This document shows positions 46,127-56,493 of a stretch of 64,000 nt of DNA, one piece after another. The notes below the pieces were generated by a model. That model worked only from the letters and a program-made list of their open reading frames with translations, searched no databases and was not told the DNA's origin. The stretch lies in assembly GCF_046630445.1 (NCBI RefSeq), contig NC_092335.1, positions 314,388,501-314,452,500 on the forward strand, read 5' to 3'. This DNA comes from Rutidosis leptorrhynchoides (lineage: Eukaryota; Streptophyta; Magnoliopsida; Asterales; Asteraceae). Position 1 is the first letter of the stretch; each line of letters opens with the position of its first letter. Position numbers and translations under genes: made by a program.

Positions 46127-49100
46127 CTACAACAATCATCCCAACAACAATAACAACCGCAACAACAACAACAACAATCAGTAGCAGCTATGCCAAAGGT
46201 GTGAAAAGTATCACTCGGGGTTCTGCACCAAATTTTGCAAAAAGTGTAAAAGAAATGGTCATAGCGCGGCGTAGTGTGAGGTCTATGGACCAGGGGTTAG
46301 CAGAACGAAAGGAACAAATGGTGTCGGAACGAGTAATGGCGGAGCAAGTAGTGTCGGAGCAAGTTATGCCAATGTAGTTTGTTATAAATGTGGAAAACCG
46401 GGCCACATTATTAGAAATTGTCCGAACCAGGAGAACACCAATGGACATGGCCGCGGAAGAGTTTTCAATATTAATGCGACAGAGGCACAGGAAGACCGGG
46501 AGCTTGTTACGGGTACGTTTCTTATTGACAACAAATCTGCTTACGTTTTATTTGAATCGGGTGCGGATAGAAGCTATATGAGTAGAGATTTTTGTGCTAA
46601 ATTAAGTTGTCCATTGACGCCGTTGGATAGTAAATTTTTACTTGAATTAGCAAAAGGTAATTTAATTTCAGCAGATTATATATGCCGGAATCGAGAAATT
46701 AAACTGGGTAGCGAAATATTTAAGATTGATTTGATACTAGTAGAGTTAGGGAGTTTTGATGTAATAGTTGGCATGGACTGGCTGAAGAAGGTGAAAGCAG
46801 AGATCGTATGTTATAAAAATGCAATTCGCATTGTACGAGAAGAAGGAGAACCCTTAATGGTGTACGGAGAAAAGGGCAACACGAAGCTACATCTTATTAG
46901 TAATTTGAAGGCACAAAAACTAATAAGAAAAGGTTGCTATGCTGTTCTAGCACACGTCAAGAAAGTACAAACTGAAGAAAAGAGCATCACTGATGTTTTT
47001 ATCGCAAAAGAATTTCCCGATGTATTTCCGAAAGAATTACCGGGACTACCTCCACAACGATCTGTTGAATTTCAAATAGATCTTGTACCAGGAGCTGCAC
47101 CAATAGCTCGTGCTCCTTATAGACTCGCACCCAGCGAGATGAAAGAACTGCAAAGCCAACTGCAAGAACTATTAGAACGTGGTTTCATTCGACCAAGCAC
47201 ATCACCATGGGGAGCTCCTGTTTTGTTTGTCAAGAAGAAAGATGGTACATTTAGGTTGTGTATTGACTACAGAGAGTTGAACAAACTTACCATTAAAAAC
47301 CGTTATCCACTGCCGAGAATTGACGACTTATTTGATCAACTACAAGGCTCGTCGGTTTATTCGAAGATCGATTTACGTTCTGGATATCATCAAATGCGAG
47401 TAAAGGAGGATGATATTCTAAAAACTGCTTTTAGGACGCGTTATGGTCATTACGAGTTTATGGTTATGCCGTTTGGATTGACTAACGCACCAGCGGTGTT
47501 CATGAACCTTATGAACTGAGTGTGTGGGCCATATCTTGACAAGTTTGTCATTGTTTTCATCGATGACATACTTATTACTCAAAGAATGATCAAGAGCACG
47601 AAGAACATTTGAGAAAAGTGCTAGAAGTATTGAGGAAAGAAAAACTGTACGCTAAGTTTTCAAAGTGTGCATTTTGGTTGAAAGAAGTTCAATTCCTCGG
47701 TCACATAGTGAACAAAGAAGGTATCCAGGTAGACCCGACAAAGATCGAAACCGTTGAAAAGTGGGAAACCCCAAAACTCCGAAGCATATACGTCAATTTT
47801 TAGGATTGGCTGGTTACTACAGAAGATTCATCCAAGATTTCTCCAAAATAGCAAAACCCTTAACTGCATTAACGCATAAAGGGAAGAAATTTGAATGGTA
47901 GGATGAACAAGAGAAGGCGTTTCAGTTATTGAAGAAAAAGCTTACTACGGCACCTATATTGTCATTGACTGAAGGGAATGATGATTTTGTGATATATTGT
48001 GACGCCTCAAAGCAAGGTCTCGGTTGTGTATTAATGCAACGAACGAAGGTAATTGCTTATGCGTCTAGACAATTGAAGATTCATTAGCAAAACTATACGA
48101 CGCATGATTTGGAATTAGGCGCGGTTGTTTTTTCATTAAAGACTTGGAGGCACTACTTATATGGGGTCAAAAGTATTATATATACCGACCACAAAAGTCT
48201 TCAACACATATTTAATCAGAAACAAATGAACATGAGGCAGCGTAGGTGGATTGAATTGTTGAATGATTACGACTTTGAGATTCGTTACCACCCGAGGAAG
48301 GTAAATGTGGTAGCCGATGCCTTGAGTAGAAAGGACAGAGAACCCATTCGAGTAAAATCTATGAATATAATGATTCACAATAACCTTACTACTCAAATAA
48401 AGGAGGCGCAACAAGGAGTTTTAAAAGAGGAAAATATAAAGAATGAAATACCCAAAGGATCGGAGAAGCATCTTAATATTCGGGAAGATGGAACCCGGTA
48501 TAGGGCTGAAAGGATTTGGGTACCAAAATTTGGCGATATGAGAGAAATGGTACTTAGAGAAGCTCATAAAACCAGATACTTAATACATCCTGGAATGGGG
48601 AAGATGTACAAGGATCTCAAGAAACATTTTTGGTGGCCAGGTATGAAAGTCGATGATGCTAAATACGTAGGGGAATGTTTGACGTGTTCTAAGGTCAAAG
48701 CGGAGCATCAGAAACCATCAGGTCTACTTCAACAACCTGAAATCCTGGAATGGAAATGGGAAAACATTACCATGGATTTCATCACTAAATTGCCAAGGAC
48801 TGCAAGTGGTTTTGATACTATTTGGGTAATAGTTGATCGTCTCACCAAATCAGCACACTTCCTGCCAATAAGAGAAGATGACAAGATGGAGAAGTTAGCA
48901 CGACTGTATTTGAAGGAAGTCATCTCCAGACATGGAATACCAATCTCTATTATCTCTGATAGGGATGGCAGATTTATTTCAAGATTCTGGCAGACATTAC
49001 AGCAAGCATTAGGAACTCGTCTAGACATGAGTACTGCCTATCATTTACAAACTGATGGGCAGAGTGAAAGGACGATACAAATGCTTGAAGACATGCTACG

Positions 49101-49693
49101 AGCATGTGTTATTGATTTCGGAAACAGTTGGGATCGACATCTACCGTTAGCAGAATTTTCCTACAACAATAGCTACCATTCAAGCATTAAGATGGCTCCG
49201 TTTGAAGCACTTTATGGTAGAAAGTGCAGGTCTCTGATTTGTTGGAGTGAAGTGGGGGATAGACGGATTACAGGTCCGGAGATAATACAAGAAACTACTG
49301 AGAAGATCATCCAAATTCAACAACGGTTGAAAACCGCCCAAAGTCGACAAAAGAGCTACGCCGACATTAAAAGAAAAGATATAGAATTTGAAATTGGAGA
49401 GATGGTCATGCTTAAGGTTACACCTTGGAAAGGTGTTGTTCGATTTGGTAAACGACAGAAATTAAATCCAAGGTATATTGGACCATTCAAGATTATTGAT
49501 CGTGTCGGACCAGTAGCTTACCGACTTGAGTTACCTCAACAACTCGCGGCTGTACATAACACTTTCCACGTCTCGAATTTGAAGAAATGTTTTGCTAAAG
49601 AAGATCTCACTATTCCGTTGGACGAAATCCAAATCAATGAAAAACTTCAATTCATTGAAGAACCCGTTGAAATAATGGATCGTGAGGTTAAGA
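45216..49693 (+). pseudogene. D1 gag-pol, heavily broken and 3' truncated
   Basis: Same gene as 55628-60205 in D2, starting MAPTTRHT; an in-frame ATG 36 bases upstream is an alternative start. Lesions: TAA 45744, TAG 46182, TAG 46272 (zinc-knuckle region), protease Asp changed to Glu at 46554-46556 (ESGAD), TGA 47517, a 1-bp deletion near 47574 just after the FIDD motif, a second 1-bp deletion near 47772, TAG 47899 and TAG 48085. From 48109 the RNase H end, integrase (HHCC, DDE) and GPF module are open, until LTR E cuts the chromodomain at 49693. It contains a poly-Asn run of 26 near 46050-46127. Not functional. Confidence 0.93.
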
Positions 49694-50391
49694 TGAAATG
49701 ACCCGTCCTAATCCATCCGGACAAAGTCCATATCGATTATAAATGATTCACAACAGTTGATTACATCGCGAGGTACTTGACCTCTATATGATACATTTTA
49801 CAAACATTGCATTCGTTTTTGAAAAGACAATCTTTCATTACATCGAAAGTTGACAACATGCATACCATTTCGTACTATATCTTACTATAATTGACTTAAT
49901 AATAATCTTGATGAACTCAACGACTAGAATGCAACATCTTTTGAAATATGTCATGAATGACTCCAAGTAATATCTCTAAGTTGAGCAAATGCACAGCGGA
50001 AGATTTCTTTCATACCTGAGAATAAACATGCTTTAAAGTGTCAACCAAAAGGTTGGTGAGTTTATTAGTTTAACATAAATAATCATTTCATAATTTTAAT
50101 AGACCACAAGATTTCATATATCCATTTCTCATAAACATACGTCCCATGCATATAGACAAAAATATCATTCATATGGATTGAACATCTGGTAACCGACATT
50201 CACAATATGCATATAAGAATATCCCCATCATTCCGGGATCCTCCTTCGGACATGATATAATTTTCGAAGTACTAAAGCATCCGGTACTTTGGATGGGGCT
50301 TGTTGGGCCCGATAGATCTATCTTTAGAGTTCGCGTCAATTAGGGTGTCTGTTCCCTAATTCTTAGATTACCAGACTAAATAGGGGCATAT
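49694..50391 (-). mobile_element. Element E LTR, terminal part, minus strand, mosaic
   Basis: Read on the minus strand this is the last 700 bp of an LTR ending GGGTCATTTCA. From the end inward to about 50100 it resembles the C LTR (TACCTCGCGATGTAATCAAC, TGAGTTCATCAAG). Further in it resembles the D LTR (GGAACAGACACCCTAATTG, GAATGATGGGGATATTC). The change lies at the shared GAAATCTTGTGGTCTATTA (about 50097-50115). D2 inserted at CATAT (50387-50391), and E continues at 63491. Confidence 0.82.
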
Positions 50392-53300
50392 TGTAGTGAC
50401 CCGAACTTTTCCATGTTTATATATATTAATTGAGATTGATATTTACATGATTAAATGTTTCCAACATGTTAAGTAATCAAACTTGTTAAGACTTGATTAA
50501 TTGAAATATGTTTCATATAGACAATTGACCACCCAAGTTGACCGGTGATTCACGAACGTTAAAACTTGTAAAAACTATATGATGACATATATATGGTTAT
50601 ATATATAGTTAACATGATATTATGATAAGTAAACATATCATTAAGTATATTAACAATGAACTACATATGTAAAAACAAGACTACTAACTTAATGATTTTG
50701 AAACGAGACATATATGTAACGATTATCGTTGTAACGACATTTAATGTATATATATCATATTAAGAGATATTCGTACATCATAATATCATGATAATATAAT
50801 AATTTAAAATCTCTTTTGATATTATAAACATTGGGTTAACAACATTTAACAAGATCGTTAACCTAAAGGTTTCAAAACAACATTTACATGTAACGACTAA
50901 CGATGACTTAACGACTCAGTTAAAATGTATATACATGTAGTGTTTTAATATGTATTCATACACTTTTGAAAGACTTCAAGACATTTATCAAAATACTTCT
51001 ACTTAACAAAAATGCTTACAATTACATCCTCGTTCAGTTTCATCAACAATTCTACTCGTATGCACCCGTATTCGTACTCGTACAATACACAGCTTTTAGA
51101 TGTATGTACTATTGGTATATACACACCAATGATCAGCTCTTAGCAGCCCATGTGAGTCACCTAACACATGTGGGAACCATCATTTGGCAACTAGCATGAA
51201 ATATCTCATAAAATTACAAAAATATGAGTAATCATTCATGACTTATTTACATGAAAACAAAATTACATATCCTTTATATCTAATCCATACACCAACGACT
51301 AAAAACACCTACAAACACTTTCATTCGTCAATTTTCTTCATCTAATTGATCTCTCTCAAGTTCTATCTTCAAGTTCTAAGTGTTCTTCATAAATTCCAAA
51401 AGTTCTAGTTTCATAAAATCAAGAATACTTTCAAGTTTGCTAGCTCACTTCCAATCTTGTAAGGTGATCATCCAACCTCAAGAAATCTTTGTTTATTACA
51501 GTAGGTTATCATTCTAATACAAGGTAATAATCATATTCAAACTTTGGTTCAATTTCTATAACTATAACAATCTTATTTCAAGTGATGATCTTACTTGAAC
51601 TTGTTTTCGTGTCATGATTCTGCTTCAAGAACTTCGAGCCATCCAAGGATCCATTGAAGCTAGATCCATTTTTCTCTTTTTCAGTAGGTTTATCCAAGGA
51701 ACTTAAGGTAGTAATGATGTTCATAACATCATTCGATTCATACATATAAAGCTATCTTATTCGAAGGTTTAAACTTGTAATCACTAGAACATAGTTTAGT
51801 TAATTCTAAACTTGTTCGCAAACAAAAGTTAATCCTTCTAACTTGACTTTTAAAATAAACTAAACACATGTTCTATATCTATATGATATGCTAACTTAAT
51901 GATTTAAAACCTGGAAACACGAAAAACACCGTAAAACCGGATTTACGCCGTCGTAGTAACACCGCGGGCTGTTTTGGGTTAGTTAATTAAAAACTATGAT
52001 AAACTTTGATTTAAAAGTTGTTATTCTGAGAAAATGATTTTTATTATGAACATGAAACTATATCCAAAAATTATGGTTAAACTCAAAGTGGAAGTATGTT
52101 TTCTAAAATGGTCATCTAGACGTCGTTCTTTCGACTGAAATGACTACCTTTACAAAAATGACTTGTAACTTATTTTTCTGACTATAAACTTATACTTTTT
52201 CTGTTTAGATTCATAAAATAGAGTTCAATATGAAACCATAGCAATTTGATTCACTCAAAACGGATTTAAAATGAAGAAGTTATGGGTAAAACAAGATTGG
52301 ATAATTTTTCTCATTTTAGCTACGTGAAAATTGGTAACAAATATATTCCAACCATAACTTAATCAACTTGTATTGTATATTATGTAATCTTGAGATACCA
52401 TAGACACGTATACAATGTTTCGACCTATCATGTCGACACATCTATATATATTTCGGAACAACCATAGACACTCTATATGTGAATGTTGGAGTTAGCTATA
52501 CAGGGTTGAGGTTGATTCCAAAATATGTATAGTTTGAGTTGTGATCAATACTGAGATACGTATACACTGGGTCGTGGATTGATTCAAGATAATATTTATC
52601 GATTTATTTCTGTATATCTAACTGTGGACAACTAGTTATAGGTTACTAACGAGGACAGCTGACTTAATAAACTTAAAACATCAAAATATATTAAAAGTGT
52701 TGTAAATATATTTTGAACATACTTTGATATATATGTATATATTGTTATAGGTTCGTGAATCAACCAGTGGCCAAGTCTTACTTCCCGACGAAGTAAAAAT
52801 CTGTGAAAGTGAGTTATAGTCCCACTTTTAAAATCTAATATTTTTGGGATGAGAATACATGCAGGTTTTATAAATGATTTACAAAATAGACACAAGTACG
52901 TGAAACTACATTCTATGGTTGAATTATCGAAATCGAATATGCCCCTTTTTATTAAGTCTGGTAATCTAAGAATTAGGGAACAGACACCCTAATTGACGCG
53001 AATCCTAAAGATAGATCTATTGGGCCTAACAAACCCCATCCAAAGTACCGGATGTTTTAGTACTTCGAAATTTATATCATATCCGAAGGGTGTCCCGGAA
53101 TGATGGGGATATTCTTATATATGCATCTTGTTATTGTCGGTTACCAGGTGTTCACCATATGAATGATTTTTATCTCTATGTATGGGATGTGTATTGAAAT
53201 ATGAAATCTTGTGGTCTATTATTATGATTTGATATATATAGGTTAAACCTATAACTCACCAACATTTTTGTTGACGTTTTAAGCATGTTTATTCTCAGGT

Positions 53301-53641
53301 GATTATTAAGAGCTTCCGCTGTCGCATACTTAAATAAGGACGAGATTTGGAGTCCATGCTTGTATGATATTGTGTAAAAACTGCATTCAAGAAACTTATT
53401 TTGTTGTAACATATTTGTATTGTAAACCATTATGTAATGGTCGTGTGTAAACATGATATTTTAGATTATCATTATTTGATAATCTACGTAAAGCTTTTTA
53501 AACCTTTATTGATGAAATAAAGGTTATGGTTTGTTTTAAAATGAATGCAGTCTTTGAAAAACGTCTCATATAGAGGTCAAAACCTCGCAACGAAATCAAT
53601 TAATATGGAACGTTTTTAATCAATAAGAACGGGACATTTCA
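50392..53641 (+). mobile_element. D2 5' LTR, 3250 bp
   Basis: TGTAGTGACCCGAAC to GGGACATTTCA. It has one copy of the palindrome AACGATTATCGTT at 50718-50730. No gene is credible within it. Confidence 0.95.
50718..50730. promoter_or_regulatory. 13-bp palindrome in D LTR
   Basis: AACGATTATCGTT, a perfect palindrome around the central T, in the 5' part (probable U3) of the LTR. Also at 60567-60579, and twice in D1 (40123, 40301). A protein-binding role is possible but unproven. Confidence 0.4.
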
Positions 53642-53643
53642 GT

Positions 53644-53655
53644 TGGTATCCGAGC
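53644..53655 (+). promoter_or_regulatory. D2 primer binding site, one mismatch
   Basis: TGGTATCCGAGC just after the LTR. It is identical to D1 and differs by one base from the perfect tRNA-iMet complement seen in B and C. Confidence 0.87.
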
Positions 53656-53850
53656 GTTGGTCTTAGAGAACCAGAAAATTTGCATTAGTGTGTCTTATCG
53701 AGTTTGTTAGGATGCATTAGTGAGTCTGGACTTCGACCGTGTTTTCTTTAAAAATGATTGCTTAACATTTTTGTTGGAAACTATATATTTTTAACATATG
53801 AATATTATGTGATATATTAATCTCTTAATGCGTTTGATATTATGTGATAG

Positions 53851-54465
53851 ATGTCTACCTCTAGAACAAGTCCCATTGACTCACCTAATAATAATGAAGA
53901 GTCAAATGTAAATTGGAATGATTCGTGGACTGATTCACAAGTTCCCGAAGAGGAACCGGAAGAAGAGTCGGAACCGGAAGAAGAGTCGGAACCGGAAGAA
54001 GAATCGGAACCGGATGAAGAAATAGAACCGGTGGGGGAAATAATAAAACGGTTAAGTAAAAGAAAATCCTCAACCAACCGACCAAGGTTAATTATGGTCA
54101 ATGGTGTTTCCGCCAAGGAAGCAAAATATTGGGAGGATTACCAATTCTCCGATGAATCGGATTCCGACGAGAATTCCGATGATGTTATAGAAATTACCCC
54201 AACTGAATTTAAAAAGGCAAAAGAAAATAATAAGGGAAAGGGCATAAAAATAGAGAAATCTAATTCCAACCCCGATGAACTTTATATGTATCGTCAACCC
54301 CCGAAGTCCTTAAGTTGTAACAATGACCCGGGAACCTCTAAACCACCAGGTTTTTCTAAACCAATGTGGAAAATTACGGCTCGTATTAGGGGAACATCAT
54401 ATATCCCTAGAAACTTGGCAAAACGAACCAAAACCGAAGAAGAAGAAACGAGCGAGTCGGAATAA
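53851..54465 (+). CDS. D2 ORF0, 204-residue acidic protein, unknown function
   Basis: Intact frame from ATG 53851 to TAA 54463-54465. Residues about 1-30 are Ser/Asn/Asp/Trp-rich. Residues 31-60 are EPEEES-type acidic repeats. About 65-80 is basic (IIKRLSKRKSSTNRP). About 85-100 holds SAKEAKYWEDYQF. A second acidic patch (DESDSDENSDD) follows. The last 50 residues hold PPGFSKPMWK, RGTSYIPRNLAKRTK and a TEEEETSESE tail. The mixed acidic/basic, low-complexity make-up suggests a nuclear or nucleic-acid-associated protein, but no domain is recognised. No similarity to the Pro-rich ORF0 of B or the C ORF is evident. It precedes the F-box gene by 137 bases. Confidence 0.72.
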   Translation: MSTSRTSPIDSPNNNEESNVNWNDSWTDSQVPEEEPEEESEPEEESEPEEESEPDEEIEPVGEIIKRLSKRKSSTNRPRLIMVNGVSAKEAKYWEDYQFSDESDSDENSDDVIEITPTEFKKAKENNKGKGIKIEKSNSNPDELYMYRQPPKSLSCNNDPGTSKPPGFSKPMWKITARIRGTSYIPRNLAKRTKTEEEETSESE

Positions 54466-54602
54466 GATAGTTGTATTCGTGTGGTGTAATATATGTAATA
54501 TAGTGTGCTTATGCTTTATGACATATGTAAAAATTGCTTGTATTAATAAGTATTTTTTTTATGAATCTAACTCTTGTCTATTTTACAGTTTAAAAACACA
54601 AA

Positions 54603-55286
54603 ATGGATAGACAACCCAATATTTTAAGAGACCTACCCGGAGACATGATTGATGAAATCTTGTCTAGAGTCGGCCAGAATTCTTCGGCACAACTATTTAA
54701 GGCGAGATCAGTTTGTAAGACATTCGAAGAACGTTCCAAGAATGTCTTGGTTTATAAGAGACTTTCGTTTGAAAGATGGGGGATATCACATTGGGAAAAC
54801 CATAAGTTACGATGTGTTTACTTTGACGCATATATTGCGGGGAACCCAAATGCTATTTTACGCAACGGGTTAAGAAATTATTTTGACTCAATATATCCGA
54901 ATATTGGACTTCGTGATTTAGAAAAAGCGGCTAACATGCAACATAAAGAAGCATGTTATGCTTACGGATTAGTAATGTTCGCTTCTCACCAAAGTGAGAA
55001 CAAGAACATCGGGCTACAACTATTAAACAAAACGTTTCCACAAGTGACGGAGTCGGTAATTGGGGTAAGAAATGAGGTTTTTAGATTATTACGGGACTGT
55101 TGGACATTACGTAACCCTCATCCCTTTGATGACGTTACAACACGCTGTCTTATCAACGGCCATAACGGTTATGTTGCACAAGACCAAGGATGGGAAGTAG
55201 TCCTAGTAAAACCAGAATGCATGACTTGTTTCTGGACGTATGAATTACGTGTCTTTATTGTCTTTGCTGAACGACTTGTGTACTAG
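54603..55286 (+). CDS. F-box protein gene carried by D2, 227 codons, intact
   Basis: Same protein as in D1, with ten amino-acid differences. F-box at residues about 6-48 (LPGDMIDEILSRVG, LFKARSVCKTFEE), middle helical region of the At1g67623-like F-box family (AGNPNAILRNGLRNYF, LEKAANMQHKEACYAYG), C-terminal Cys/Trp motif (CMTCFWTYELRVFIVF). By hand the two genes differ by 14 synonymous and 10 amino-acid-changing substitutions and no indel. That gives dN/dS roughly 0.2, well below the neutral 1. TATTTTACAG, 14 bases before the ATG region, could serve as a 3' splice site. An F-box protein could redirect a host SCF ubiquitin ligase, but target and activity cannot be read from sequence. Confidence 0.87.
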   Translation: MDRQPNILRDLPGDMIDEILSRVGQNSSAQLFKARSVCKTFEERSKNVLVYKRLSFERWGISHWENHKLRCVYFDAYIAGNPNAILRNGLRNYFDSIYPNIGLRDLEKAANMQHKEACYAYGLVMFASHQSENKNIGLQLLNKTFPQVTESVIGVRNEVFRLLRDCWTLRNPHPFDDVTTRCLINGHNGYVAQDQGWEVVLVKPECMTCFWTYELRVFIVFAERLVY

Positions 55287-55627
55287 CTAGAATTGTCTTC
55301 ACAACTATCTTGTATCAAAGTTATTGTGTGCTATATTTCATGCTTTATGTAAAATAAGCGGTATTGTAAGTTTGTAAAATATTGTATAAAAGTTTGAACG
55401 CGAAATATTATTACAATCAGTTTTTCATATAGAATTTTAGTAGTTGAATTGTATATTAGCTACTAAGTATGAACTTAACGGGTAGGTACTACCCGAATTT
55501 AAACTTATAAAACGCTAATATGAAGAAAAAGCTTTTATAAATGAGTTCATATTATGCTACGAAATACTATTAACTACTCTTAATATTCTGTATGATTAAC
55601 TTGTTCCATTTAACTATTTTGAAGGAA
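55287..55627 (+). other. D2 spacer between F-box gene and gag, with polypurine-like hairpin
   Basis: Non-coding. TTAACGGGTAGGTACT at 55475-55490 equals the 16 bases at the 3' LTR boundary (60226-60241). CGGGTAG (55479-55485) pairs with CTACCCG (55489-55495). Nothing else is recognisable. Confidence 0.65.
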
Positions 55628-56461
55628 ATGGCACCGACTACTCGACACACCGTGAATATGAATGAAGAGGAATTCCGTACTTTTCTAGCTTCAAACATAG
55701 CCGCAGTACAGGCTGCGCTACATACCAACAATAACCTTGGATCTAGCAGTACAGGAAATCGTGTAGGATGCACCTACAAAGAATTCACTGCCTGCAAACC
55801 TTTGGAATTTGATGGAACCGAAGGACCGATCGGATTGAAACGGTGGACCGAGAAGGTTGAATCGGTGTTTGCCATAAGTAAGTGTACTGAAGAGGACAAA
55901 GTGAAGTACGCTACGCATACCTTCACAGGATCTGCGTTAACATGGTGGAATACCTATCTAGAGCAAGTGGGACAAGATGATGCGTACGCACTACCGTGGT
56001 CAGCATTCAAGCACTTGATGAACGAGAAGTACCGTCCCAGAACCGAGGTCAATAAGCTCAAGACAGAACTTAGAGGGTTACGAACCCAAGGATTTGATAT
56101 TACCACGTACGAAAGACGATTCACAGAATTGTGCCTATTGTGTCCGGGAGCATTCGAAGATGAGGAAGAGAAGATCGACGCGTTTGTGAAAGGATTACCG
56201 GAAAGAATCCAAGAAGATATAAGTTCACACGAGCCCACCTCCATACAACAGGCATGTAGAATGGCTCACAAACTAGTGAACCAGATTGAAGAAAGAATTA
56301 AAGAACAGACTGCTGAAGAGGCCAATGTGAAGCAAGTCAAAAGAAAGTGGGAGGAAAACGGTGATAAGAATCACCAATACAACAACAACAGCAATTACAA
56401 CAATAATCGCAACAATTATCCCAACAATCGCAACATCAATCGCAACTACAACAAACGGCCC

Positions 56462-56493
<32 letters not shown>

